A stretch of DNA of 64,000 nucleotides from JBOFGK01 sp051649085 (GCA_051649085.1 JBOFGK010000058.1:10452-74451), one strand, 5' to 3'; numbered from the stretch's first letter, positions 35,754 to 44,035 are shown. The notes: generated from the letters alone by a model not told the origin. Program-made: numbers and translations.

Positions 35754-37157
35754 TTAAATATATAAGTCCAACATTAATGCAACTGTTATAATAATCATTG
35801 CCTTGAATAAAAATGGTCTAATTTCTTTTAGCCAATAACGATATTCTATTTTATACATTTGTAAAATAGTTAAAAGGACAACGGATGTTGGAGCAATCAT
35901 CTTAAGTACACCAATGCTAATTTGATAAATTGTAACTAAATTTGTTAATTCATAATTTAACAGAATCATTGTTTTTCCAAGAATTGGCATGAAAATCAAA
36001 GCAATTGCTGATGATGAGGGAATAAATATTCCACTAATAATAAACACACAAATCAACATGATTGTTATAACTAGTAATCCTTGATTATTTAAACTCTGTT
36101 CTAAGTAATTTACAAGTACATCAACTGTTTGAGTATTATATAATAATACATAAATTCCTCGAGCAATTGACAATCCAAGACAAATTGGAAACATCTGTAA
36201 AAAAGTTACTTTAATCATTTGTAACACAGTCTGAAAACTTGACTTATTCATAATAATTAAGACTAAACTAGTAAGCACAAAAATTCCACTAATTTGATTC
36301 ATACTAATACTCAACCAATTTATCCCAAAATTTGCAAATGGGAAAAATCCGATTGTCATTATAAGAATTGGTAAAATAAATAAACAAAATTCAAAAATAA
36401 TTTTTGAAGAGTTAGTGATGTTAGCTTGTGTAGAATTTACGTTAGCTACTTCATTTATAGTTTTTTTATATTTCTTTAAATCACTATTTAATTCTTTAAT
36501 TAGTACGAACATAAGTAGACAAAACATAAAAAGCCTTATTAGAAAACCATCAGCCACAGTAATTCCAACTAAATTTGAAGCAAGTCCAGTCGCAAACGGA
36601 TTAATTGTTGAACCTATATAGCCACTAGCCGTCGCTAATACCATTAATTTTATTGGAATAATTGGTGAATATCCTAACTGTTGGTATAGTAACACAATTG
36701 CCAAAGACAATGGGATAATCGTTTCGTACATTCCATGAGTTGTTGCACAAAAACCAAAAAATATTACAAGTACTAGATTCATTTTTTGAGGTTTATCGAA
36801 AAAACTGGGCATAAATGTTTTAAAGAACGTTTCAATGATCTTTTGTTTAACAACTACTTGCATAAAAAATCCAATCGCTAATAGTAAAATAGAAATATAT
36901 AATGTTCCTGAGATCTTTCCACCACTATTTATTCCAATTTTTCCTGTCACTTCGTTCACACTTCCAATTAAACCGTTAATTGGTGCAAGTAATAATTCTT
37001 TTACTTCATTTTCACTGTTGACTACTTCTTGATAAGTCCCAGCAATTGGCTGATTTAATTCGTTTAGTTGATAGACCCCACTTGGAAGTACCAAAACAAA
37101 CACAAATGCAATCAAAAGTGCAAGTAAAATGTATATCAAATTTATATTTTTCTTCAT
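35754..37157 (-). CDS. YfcC-family permease
   Basis: 467 residues with about twelve helices. The N-terminal VLVLPSGVYQL, the HGMYETIIPLSLAIVLL segment and SGIFIPSSSAIALIFMPILG match the YfcC/DcuC-like permease family (putative amino-acid or peptide-derived anion antiporters). Substrate unknown. The ribosome site is a run of seven G residues six to twelve bases before the ATG, a homopolymer that could vary. It is a single-gene transcript between two terminators. Confidence 0.85.
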   Translation of the reverse strand: MKKNINLIYILLALLIAFVFVLVLPSGVYQLNELNQPIAGTYQEVVNSENEVKELLLAPINGLIGSVNEVTGKIGINSGGKISGTLYISILLLAIGFFMQVVVKQKIIETFFKTFMPSFFDKPQKMNLVLVIFFGFCATTHGMYETIIPLSLAIVLLYQQLGYSPIIPIKLMVLATASGYIGSTINPFATGLASNLVGITVADGFLIRLFMFCLLMFVLIKELNSDLKKYKKTINEVANVNSTQANITNSSKIIFEFCLFILPILIMTIGFFPFANFGINWLSISMNQISGIFVLTSLVLIIMNKSSFQTVLQMIKVTFLQMFPICLGLSIARGIYVLLYNTQTVDVLVNYLEQSLNNQGLLVITIMLICVFIISGIFIPSSSAIALIFMPILGKTMILLNYELTNLVTIYQISIGVLKMIAPTSVVLLTILQMYKIEYRYWLKEIRPFLFKAMIIITVALMLDLYI

Positions 37158-37216
37158 TTTCCCCCCCGTGAAAATCTTTTTTAAGTTACTAGTTTATTGC
37201 TAATGAATTACTTAAA

Positions 37217-37251
37217 GTAAAATGCCCATTCGAAACGAATGAACATTTTAC
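37217..37251 (-). terminator. terminator of the RDD-DmkB-Ndh2 operon
   Basis: A 16-base arm (37217-37232) pairs with 37236-37251 through a 3-base loop, with two G-U pairs in the middle. On the minus strand a T-containing tract follows. It lies just past the ndh2 stop. Confidence 0.7.
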
Positions 37252-37263
37252 TATTGTTTAAAT

Positions 37264-39435
37264 TTATTTTTTTAATCTAGTGTTTGGATATTTTGGCTTC
37301 ATTGCCTTTGAAGGATCTTTATAAATCCAATTAACATATTTTTTATGCATAAAGTAATCAACTGATAACGGCATGTGATCATTACCACCAAATGTCATCA
37401 ATGCAAATGAAGAGAAGATTGAGAACAGTAGACCTTCTACTACTACTCCACCAAAATTGAAGTAAGAACCCATTGAAATTACAATTGATAAAATAAATGT
37501 TCCTAATGAAACAAGTGGAACTGCAAATCCAATGATTAGTAAAAGTCCAGTACCTAGTTCTATGAAATCCATAATGAAGTTCACTAACCATTCATATGGT
37601 GCCATTGCTCCCAATGATAATGTAAGCATCCAATTTATGAAATCTTCTAAACGATCTGGCAACCAAGTAAAATCATAAGCTAGTCCAAATGGTGTTGACT
37701 CAGGCTTTATGAAATCAAAAAATCCTAAAATACTGTCTAATATTCCTTGACTTTGATCAGTTGCTGCTCCTGCTCCTGCAGCAGCATCAGGTAATGCCGA
37801 TCCAGCTCCTGCAGCAGCATCAGGTAGTGCTGATCCAGCTCCCGCAGCAGCATCTGTAGCTCCAGTTGTTGCATCCGTAACTGCCGGTGCAACCGGTGCA
37901 GTAGCCTCTGCTACTGGCGTTACAACGGGTGGTGCTGCAGCTGCAGCTTGTTTTTGTTGAAGTGCTTTATAACCTTCTGGTGCATTCTTAATACAAATAT
38001 CACCAAATTGTTTCAGCTGAAGCGGGACCATCTCAGTGTTACTACAAATTGCTTCCCAACCACCTTGAAGTTTTTTAATTACTTTTGGTGCACCTTGTTG
38101 AACCCAATAGAAACCTAGCCAAATTCTAAGCGGAACTAAATAAATTGAAGGACTTTGTGCTGATAGTAATCCCCCAACAAAACTACGACGATCTTTAACA
38201 TGGAAAAACTCATGCTTAATATATGTCCAAACTTGAGTGACTCCTGCTGCCTGTACTAGGTAAACTAAATTAATCATATGTTTAACAGCCATTGCAAAGA
38301 ATGATGTCAAAATTAATTTTTTACCAGCAAAATGTAGTTCAGCAACTCCGTATCGTCCTCCAATACAGGCCATTGCTCCATGGAATGTAGGATCATATTC
38401 TAGATTTTTACCTGTTCCTCTAATTTTCGAAACAATATTTTTCGCAACAACAGGAGCGGCTGCTTCACAGTTTTCTACCATTTGTGGTAATGGTATTTCT
38501 GATGATTTTGGAACCATAAACGATAAATCACCTAAAATGTAGGCATTATCATGACCAATTCTCGTTAAATCTTGATTAACTTGAACACGCATGTTACGAA
38601 GTAAATTTTCATCTTCTAACGTAACAGGATTTCCTTGAATCCCACTTGTCCAAATACAGCAAGACGTTTTCACAACATTGCCATCACCATAATGTACTTC
38701 ATCTGGTGTGATTTTTGTAATGTAAGATTCCGTAATTATTTCGATTCCTTTTTTCACCATATAACGATGAGCAATTCCAGCTGCTTTTTCAGAAAATGCA
38801 TTTAAGATTCTTGGTGCACCATCGATACAATAAATTTTTACTTCATCAATATCAATTGAAACATATTGCTTAATTAAAGTACACTCAATCCACTCTTGAA
38901 GTTCACCAACAACTTCAACACCCGTAAATCCAGCACCTGCAACTACAAAAGTTAATAATTTTTTTCTTTCTTCTGGATCAAGACATACTTCTGCTTTATT
39001 GAAATTATCAATAATTACTTTACGAACTTCCAACCCTTGAATTACTGACCACATTGGATATGCAAATTCTTCTGCTCCATCAATTCCAAAATAAGCTGGT
39101 GTTGATCCTGTTGCTTCAACAATGTAATCATAATCATAGTCTTGTGTTTTACCATGTACAATTCCTTTGTCATAATCAACAGATGTTACTTCATCGATAC
39201 AAACGTTAATTCGATACGTTCTTAAGATTTTTTGTAAATAAATTTTTACTGCATCAGTTTGAGTACGATCAAACGTTATCTCATGCAACTCAGTTAAAAG
39301 TGTATGATAAGGCTTCTTATCAATTAGAGTAATATCAACTTCTCCATTTTTTATTTCTTTCTTTAGCATTTTATGCAGTTTTTTTGAAGTTAATACACCA
39401 GCGTATCCTCCACCAATTATTACAATTTTCTTCAC
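37264..39435 (-). CDS. type II NADH dehydrogenase fused to a DoxX-like membrane domain (EET Ndh2)
   Basis: 723 residues. The N-terminal FAD-binding GGGYAG (8-13) and the NADH-binding VVAGAGFTGVEVVGEL (164-179) are intact and ILGDLSF (300-306) closes the FAD site, so residues 1-400 are a type II dehydrogenase feeding quinone. Helices at about 373-406 and 431-449 are followed by a hydrophilic loop (450-600), then three helices (about 620-685) resembling DoxX. The loop is Ala/Pro/Gly-rich and contains DATTGAT at 521-527, a full match to the ApbE flavinylation motif with T527 as the predicted FMN site. Topology puts the loop outside, where FmnB works. GTG start overlapping dmkB by 4 bases. Confidence 0.92.
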   Translation of the reverse strand: MKKIVIIGGGYAGVLTSKKLHKMLKKEIKNGEVDITLIDKKPYHTLLTELHEITFDRTQTDAVKIYLQKILRTYRINVCIDEVTSVDYDKGIVHGKTQDYDYDYIVEATGSTPAYFGIDGAEEFAYPMWSVIQGLEVRKVIIDNFNKAEVCLDPEERKKLLTFVVAGAGFTGVEVVGELQEWIECTLIKQYVSIDIDEVKIYCIDGAPRILNAFSEKAAGIAHRYMVKKGIEIITESYITKITPDEVHYGDGNVVKTSCCIWTSGIQGNPVTLEDENLLRNMRVQVNQDLTRIGHDNAYILGDLSFMVPKSSEIPLPQMVENCEAAAPVVAKNIVSKIRGTGKNLEYDPTFHGAMACIGGRYGVAELHFAGKKLILTSFFAMAVKHMINLVYLVQAAGVTQVWTYIKHEFFHVKDRRSFVGGLLSAQSPSIYLVPLRIWLGFYWVQQGAPKVIKKLQGGWEAICSNTEMVPLQLKQFGDICIKNAPEGYKALQQKQAAAAAPPVVTPVAEATAPVAPAVTDATTGATDAAAGAGSALPDAAAGAGSALPDAAAGAGAATDQSQGILDSILGFFDFIKPESTPFGLAYDFTWLPDRLEDFINWMLTLSLGAMAPYEWLVNFIMDFIELGTGLLLIIGFAVPLVSLGTFILSIVISMGSYFNFGGVVVEGLLFSIFSSFALMTFGGNDHMPLSVDYFMHKKYVNWIYKDPSKAMKPKYPNTRLKK
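37756..37851 (-). repeat. 33-bp tandem repeats coding an Ala/Gly linker in Ndh2
   Basis: Residues 529-560 of Ndh2 consist of AAAGAGSALPD, AAAGAGSALPD and a partial AAAGAGAATD, encoded by near-identical 33-bp units. With the preceding Asp, each unit reads DAAAGAG, the same Asp and Gly-Ala spacing as the DATTGAT site just before (37855-37875) but without a Thr or Ser acceptor. Confidence 0.85.
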
Positions 39436-40529
39436 TTTATCTCCTTTTCAAGTAGCTGTATAAATTTTAAATATTTAGTACTTTTTTCTAATTTTTTTAA
39501 ATTTTCAAGTTTTTCTTGTAACATACTTTCAATTTTTTCTTCACTAATACCTTCTGCTTTATAGAAATTCACATAATTTGCTTGTTGATTTTCTAAATCA
39601 ATACTATCTTTTCCCGTTTGTTTCGCTGTTTTTTTAATATTTGAATAGTCGTCAATCATTTGAAATAATCGGCCAAATTCCAGACCGAATTCGTAATATT
39701 TTGCTAATTCGTTCTCATCATAAGTATCGGTTTCAATCATCTCTTGAAGCTTGCCGAGCTTTATACTAAAAGCAAAAAAGATTGCTGTCTTTCCATCAAT
39801 ATATTTATAATAGTCAGCTACTGTTCCAACGTCACGTTCCATCATCTGTGATGAAAGCATTTCTTGAATTAATAAGTTAAATAATTTTGTTACATCATCA
39901 TATAAGTCCAAATGCTTTTGATCTATTTTTTCAAAGTAATCAAGTGTAAGCTGTTCGTAAAAACTAGTGATTGTCACTAATAAATAGTCCGAACTAAGTA
40001 CTGCTAATTCATTAGAAAACAACTCATTAATTGTTGGTTGAAATCTTCTTAATTTTGCTCGATCAATTACATCATCTTGGATCAATGTCGTTAAATGAAA
40101 TAATTCAATAACTACTGCAAACTTATAATCAGCATCGTTCCTTGTATCTTTTGATGTTAAATACATTAATGCTCTCAATTTCTTTTTAGTACCAGCGTTT
40201 AACCTTAATAAGTTATTTCTAACAAATTTATTAGTCATGCTGTTCAAAAATACCATTGTTTCAGTATCTATTAAATCTACTTCACTTTGTTCAATCTGCA
40301 TATATTCATACTCGATCTGTAGCCTCATATCCAAATATTCACAAATTGAATCTCTAAGCTTAATATTCTCTTCCAAGTGCTTCCGCAGTTCAGCTTTACT
40401 TTTTACACGTTCTGGTTGACCTCTTTGTAAAATTTGAAAAATTTTCTGATCACCAACTAAAATATCACGAGTTGATTTAATTTGTTCATGATATTTAAGT
40501 GCACTTTTTATTTCTGTTATTTTATCCAT
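39432..40529 (-). CDS. long-chain polyprenyl diphosphate synthase (DmkB-like)
   Basis: 365 residues, class I trans-prenyl synthase with an added ~110-residue N-terminus. The first Asp-rich motif is TLIQDDVIDRAKLRR. The second, FQMIDDYSNIKKTAKQTGKDSIDL, is partly degenerate (DDYSN instead of DDxxD). In EET loci DmkB makes the C30-C35 tail of the demethylmenaquinone used by Ndh2, and it directly precedes and overlaps ndh2 (GTGA), supporting that role. DmkA/MenA is not in the window. Confidence 0.87.
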   Translation of the reverse strand: MDKITEIKSALKYHEQIKSTRDILVGDQKIFQILQRGQPERVKSKAELRKHLEENIKLRDSICEYLDMRLQIEYEYMQIEQSEVDLIDTETMVFLNSMTNKFVRNNLLRLNAGTKKKLRALMYLTSKDTRNDADYKFAVVIELFHLTTLIQDDVIDRAKLRRFQPTINELFSNELAVLSSDYLLVTITSFYEQLTLDYFEKIDQKHLDLYDDVTKLFNLLIQEMLSSQMMERDVGTVADYYKYIDGKTAIFFAFSIKLGKLQEMIETDTYDENELAKYYEFGLEFGRLFQMIDDYSNIKKTAKQTGKDSIDLENQQANYVNFYKAEGISEEKIESMLQEKLENLKKLEKSTKYLKFIQLLEKEIK

Positions 40530-40546
40530 TCATTTCTCTTTCTTTT

Positions 40547-41071
40547 TTATTTTTTATAAGTAACAACTTTAAAGCGATTTCGATTCCAAAAATCAAAATT
40601 AGCCATAAAACAAACGAAAAATCCAATTTGTAAAAGAAATGTTATAAATGAACAGATAATCATCGTATAGATAATATCCAGATTACTCATAAACATCCCT
40701 ATTCCAACTAATGAATTAACGACTGTTATAATTACATACGGATGACGAAATAATTTTCCAACTGAAAATCTAATCCGTCCCTCAAAGTCTGTAACTTGAA
40801 GTTTGAATATAATTTTTCCTACTCCATCAAAAATATAAAAATAAACAATCACAACTGCCATTTGCAATGCATAATATGCAATTAAATCGACTCGATTTTG
40901 ACTATTTATAACACTTAATAACTGCATTAAATTTTCACTACTATATGAAAATGAATCATTAATAATTACACTTGCAAAATTAAATTGTTGATACATCAAA
41001 TCAAATATAATTGTAATTAAGAAACTGTCGACTATAAAGGCAAATATCCTTGTTTTTTTTAAAGGTAACAT
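40547..41071 (-). CDS. RDD-family membrane protein
   Basis: 174 residues. The start KKTRIFAFIVDSFLITIIFDLMYQQ is the RDD-type opening (R..A..iD), with the third helix preceded by DGVGKIIFKLQVTDFEGRIRF. Three or four helices. RDD proteins are poorly understood; some are linked to Na+ or alkaline tolerance. It is the first gene of the operon with dmkB and ndh2, behind an extended -10 promoter (TGT-TATAAT on the minus strand at 41090-41098). A link to electron transfer is only positional. Confidence 0.82.
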   Translation of the reverse strand: MLPLKKTRIFAFIVDSFLITIIFDLMYQQFNFASVIINDSFSYSSENLMQLLSVINSQNRVDLIAYYALQMAVVIVYFYIFDGVGKIIFKLQVTDFEGRIRFSVGKLFRHPYVIITVVNSLVGIGMFMSNLDIIYTMIICSFITFLLQIGFFVCFMANFDFWNRNRFKVVTYKK

Positions 41072-41195
41072 CAAACTCCTTCACTTACTATTATAACAAA
41101 TATAGTGAAAATATGCACAAAATAGCATGTTTTTTATAATTTTCTTGATTTCTATTTGTATTTTCCTATTCAAAGCTTACTTTGATCATTAAAAA

Positions 41196-41498
41196 CTATT
41201 TATTTTCTTTTATTTTATTCAATCCACCTTTAATATGATAAACTTTATAGCCTTTTTTACTTAGGGCACGACAAGCACTTGCACTTCTCATTCCATTTTG
41301 ACAAAATAGGTAATATTCTTTTTCTTGTTTCAAAAAAGTTTGTGGGTGATTAACTAGTCGTATGAACTCAATATTTTTCGCACCTTTAACTGATCCTTTT
41401 GCATATTCATTTCCATCACGGACATCAATAAGATTTAGTTTATTCACTAATTTTAATTCAGAAAATTCAACTGTTTCATATTTTTTCTTAAAGAACAT
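41196..41498 (-). CDS. single-domain rhodanese
   Basis: 100 residues, one rhodanese domain with a short N-terminal Lys-rich tail. LIDVRDGNEYAKGSVKGAKNI is the CH2A region and YLFCQNGMRSASACRAL the active-site loop with the catalytic Cys (CQNGMRS). It transfers sulfane sulfur to an acceptor in the cytosol. AAAAGGAGTAAAA precedes the start, and it follows the metallophosphatase gene in the same direction. Confidence 0.9.
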   Translation of the reverse strand: MFFKKKYETVEFSELKLVNKLNLIDVRDGNEYAKGSVKGAKNIEFIRLVNHPQTFLKQEKEYYLFCQNGMRSASACRALSKKGYKVYHIKGGLNKIKENK

Positions 41499-41521
41499 TT
41501 TTACTCCTTTTCAGTTCATTT

Positions 41522-42382
41522 TTAATTTATTATTTTCTCGATGATTTTTTCACTTAAAATAATAACATTATCTCCATGTCCATTATCAATTAACAATAAA
41601 TTACTTTCAGGAATATACAATACTTTTCCATCATCGATTTGGAAAAATTTTGCTGTTTGTTTCAATTCAGGATGCAAAATAAATGCATACTCAAAAGTTA
41701 TATGACCCATCACATTGATATGAGGTTTTTCTTTATCAACTACTTCTTTTTTCAAAATATCAGTAATTGACCAGCAATCAGCAATATTATTTGAATGTGT
41801 CATTCGAACTTCATATTTTCCAACTTGCACTTCACATCCAACAAGTGTCGAATCATACATTCTCTTTAATAGTTTCATAACACTTTGTCCATGATGATTT
41901 TGCGTAATTGCTTCGATTAAATGATTAATCATTTCAAATATTTCTTCAAACAATGAAATTTTCGATTTTTCTAATGCATCAGTTAATTTAGAAAACAAAT
42001 TGCAAATTCGTAGCAATATTTCTGCGTTTGCAACTTCATCGTCACCTTGACAAAACAAACTAATCATTGTTTCACGCCCACCATTAATATTCCAACGTTG
42101 CCACATATCAAAAAGTGCGACAATATCTATTTGATCATCGTCACTTTTAATAGTATCAAATAACAAACATTGATAAAGCATTTGATCATGATTACCAAGT
42201 ATGACTGTCAAATTCAATAAATCAACTAAACCAATTAATGTTTCAAATGGCTTATCACCACGATCAAACATATCCCCTAGAAAAAAACGATCCAATTGAT
42301 TCAAAGTATCTTTTTGTTTAATTTTATCAACAAATTCTGGATTTGCATGTACATCCGAAAATACTATTATCTCTTTATCCAT
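41522..42382 (-). CDS. calcineurin-like metallophosphoesterase
   Basis: 286 residues. Metal-binding motifs SDVHAN, GDMFDRGDK, LGNHDQ, a late MGHITFEYA (GH) and DNGHGDN are in the standard order. Insert residues between them (WQRWNINGGRETM) recall serine/threonine-phosphatase-like and FBPase class III enzymes, but the length is far short of FBPase III. The substrate is unknown. I chose ATG 42382 (GAGGGTT in front) over the GTG at 42391. A gene-poor region of over 700 bases lies upstream. Confidence 0.85.
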   Translation of the reverse strand: MDKEIIVFSDVHANPEFVDKIKQKDTLNQLDRFFLGDMFDRGDKPFETLIGLVDLLNLTVILGNHDQMLYQCLLFDTIKSDDDQIDIVALFDMWQRWNINGGRETMISLFCQGDDEVANAEILLRICNLFSKLTDALEKSKISLFEEIFEMINHLIEAITQNHHGQSVMKLLKRMYDSTLVGCEVQVGKYEVRMTHSNNIADCWSITDILKKEVVDKEKPHINVMGHITFEYAFILHPELKQTAKFFQIDDGKVLYIPESNLLLIDNGHGDNVIILSEKIIEKIIN

Positions 42383-42636
42383 AACCCTCACAATCTGAAT
42401 TTTGATATTTACGTTATTATGTATTTAAACCCTCTAACTTTATCTTGTTTCAAACCCCTAATTTTCGCAAAATAATTAGCTATACTTCTTTTCGTAATTA
42501 TCCTATTACTATTTTAACACGTTTCCTCACATAATTCAATTTTTTATCAAAGCATTTGTTTAACCCTTTTCTAAAAATAATGCGCTGTAATTCAAAATTT
42601 TAAACATAAATTTTTTAAAAGTGCTATAATTGGCTT

Positions 42637-42715
42637 AAAAGAAAAAACTATACATCATGATACTCTAAGTAAAAATAGACCACTTTAACTTCCAATAAAT
42701 TTATTGGTTTTTTTT
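42637..42715 (+). ncRNA. candidate small RNA upstream of the toxin-antitoxin-like locus
   Basis: An extended -10 (TGC-TATAAT, hexamer 42625-42630) is followed about 60 bases later by a 16-base palindrome (42692-42707) and T8 (42708-42715), which reads as an intrinsic terminator. The predicted transcript is about 79 bases and contains no useful ORF. It may be an independent sRNA or a terminated leader. Confidence 0.4.
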
Positions 42716-42733
42716 CATAAAAATTATATTTGA

Positions 42734-42739
42734 TATTTA
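42734..42739 (+). promoter_or_regulatory. probable promoter of the toxin mRNA
   Basis: TGA-TATTTA (hexamer 42734-42739) with TTTTCA (42712-42717) 16 bases upstream. The predicted start, around 42746, would put the 20-bp hairpin at the very 5' end of the mRNA. The hexamers are weak, so this is tentative. Confidence 0.4.
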
Positions 42740-42750
42740 ACTTCTAAGTG

Positions 42751-42802
42751 TTGTCACTTCTTTCGAAGTCTACAAACTTGCTGACTTCGAGAGAGGTGGC
42801 AA
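42751..42802 (+). promoter_or_regulatory. 5' UTR stem that buries the toxin Shine-Dalgarno sequence
   Basis: Bases 42751-42770 pair continuously with 42783-42802 (20 bp, three G-U pairs, 12-base loop). The right arm contains GAGAGGTGGC, the only ribosome site for the 42804 ATG, so translation should be blocked in the folded RNA. Confidence 0.75.
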
Positions 42803-42803
42803 A

Positions 42804-42872
42804 ATGACAAAGGTGATTGTAACTTTAATGTTAATTTATCTTATTCTTTTGGAATCGAATAAGCAAAAATAA
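42804..42872 (+). CDS. 22-residue hydrophobic peptide, putative type I toxin
   Basis: An ATG seven bases after AGAGGTGG opens a 22-codon frame: a short polar start, a hydrophobic stretch (VIVTLMLIYLILL) and a charged tail (ESNKQK), the plan of membrane-acting type I toxins such as Fst/Ldr. It lacks the Pro and Trp typical of Fst. Support comes from the surroundings: the ribosome site is sequestered, the mRNA ends in a bidirectional terminator (42878-42907) shared with a convergent short RNA, and bases 42809-42826 are repeated at 42909-42926, which gives complementarity to that RNA. No known family was recognised by sequence. Confidence 0.6.
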   Translation: MTKVIVTLMLIYLILLESNKQK

Positions 42873-42926
42873 ATTCTAAAAAAGAGCTCCCGAACGAGCT
42901 CTTTTTTCAAAGGTAATTATAACTTT
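42809..42926. repeat. imperfect direct repeats flanking the shared terminator
   Basis: An 18-base element at 42809-42826 recurs at 42909-42926 with two A/G differences. Both differences still allow G-U pairing between the plus-strand mRNA copy and the minus-strand RNA made across the second copy, so all 18 positions can pair. Confidence 0.8.
42878..42907. terminator. bidirectional terminator shared by toxin mRNA and antisense RNA
   Basis: AAAAAAGAGCTC (42878-42889) and GAGCTCTTTTTT (42896-42907) form a 12-bp stem with a 6-base loop. It works in both directions, with T6 on either strand. Confidence 0.9.
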
Positions 42927-42935
42927 TTTGGTTCT
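42878..42935 (-). ncRNA. putative antisense (RNA II-like) regulator of the toxin
   Basis: On the minus strand TTGCAT (42965-42970), a 17-base spacer ending in TGA, and TATACT (42942-42947) form a strong extended -10 promoter. Transcription would start near 42935 and stop at the 42878-42907 terminator, giving an RNA of about 58 bases, close to the ~65-base RNA II of par-pAD1. It would pair with the mRNA through the repeat and the terminator loop. Confidence 0.6.
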
Positions 42936-43117
42936 ATCTTTAGTATATCAAAAAAAATAATTTTATGCAAGAAAAAAAATATAATTGTAATTAACCATAA
43001 ATTTACCAATAATTTGAAAAAAATTATCATAACCGAGTAGAGTAAATGTAAGCAAAGATAGTAAAATCATGATAAAATATACATAGTCGAAAATGAAGAC
43101 ATCGTTAAAGGAGCAAA

Positions 43118-44035
43118 ATGAATGTAATTAAAATTACTCCCCGTGGGTTTTGTCACGGAGTTGTTAATTCTATCAAAATCACAAAAGAGATTGCTATCGA
43201 TCCAACAGTCACAAAACCACTGTATATGTTAGGAATGCTTGTGCACAATAAAAATATTGTCCATGAAATTGAGCAACTTGGTGTAACAATTATTAATGGA
43301 CAAAGTCGTTTAGAAATGATTAAAAAAATCACAGAAGGAACAATTATTATTACTGCCCATGGAACAGATAAGCGAATTTTCGAAATTGCAAAACAAAAGA
43401 ATCTAACTGTTATTGATACAACTTGTCGAGAAGTTTATCAAACTCACGATTTAGTTAAAAGTCGTATTGCAGATGGCTATGATGTTCTATATATCTCAAA
43501 AGCAGGTCATCCTGAACAAGAAGGAGTTCGTGGGGTTTCTGAGCATAATTTGCATATGATTGAAAGTTATGAATCAATTGCAGATCTAGATTTAAATAAT
43601 TCAAAAATATGTGTCACTAATCAAACAACTATGAATATGTTTTTTGTTGATGAACTAGTTGAAAAAATTTTAGAAAAATATCCTCACGCTCTAGTCGAAA
43701 ATGAACTATGTTCTGCAACAAGGTTGCGCCAAGACGCAATAGTGAATGAAGCTAAAAAATGTGATTTTGTCTATGTAGTTGGTGACACTTTATCTAACAA
43801 TAGTAATAAATTAGTTGAAATTGCCATCCAACAAGGCGCTAAAGCTAAATTAATTGAAAATATTCAAGATATACAACTAGCAGATTTACGAGGACACAAT
43901 ACGATTGGTGTAACATCAGGGGCTTCAACTCCATCACAAATAACAAATTTATTAATTCGTTATTTGGAACAATTAGAATTAGACGATCCAGCAACTCACG
44001 ATTATCAGCCGTTTATCGCCAAGAAAATTATCTAA
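43118..44035 (+). CDS. ispH: 4-hydroxy-3-methylbut-2-enyl diphosphate reductase
   Basis: 305 residues, last step of the MEP isoprenoid pathway (HMBPP to IPP and DMAPP). The three Fe4S4-ligand Cys are in RGFCHGV (12), DTTCREV (about 97) and NELCSATRLRQ (about 195). HGTDKR, the QEGVRG loop and TSGASTPSQI complete the signature. It supplies units to the two prenyl synthases in this window. AAAGGAGCAAA precedes the start; a weak AT-rich -10 lies about 45 bases upstream. Confidence 0.95.
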   Translation: MNVIKITPRGFCHGVVNSIKITKEIAIDPTVTKPLYMLGMLVHNKNIVHEIEQLGVTIINGQSRLEMIKKITEGTIIITAHGTDKRIFEIAKQKNLTVIDTTCREVYQTHDLVKSRIADGYDVLYISKAGHPEQEGVRGVSEHNLHMIESYESIADLDLNNSKICVTNQTTMNMFFVDELVEKILEKYPHALVENELCSATRLRQDAIVNEAKKCDFVYVVGDTLSNNSNKLVEIAIQQGAKAKLIENIQDIQLADLRGHNTIGVTSGASTPSQITNLLIRYLEQLELDDPATHDYQPFIAKKII

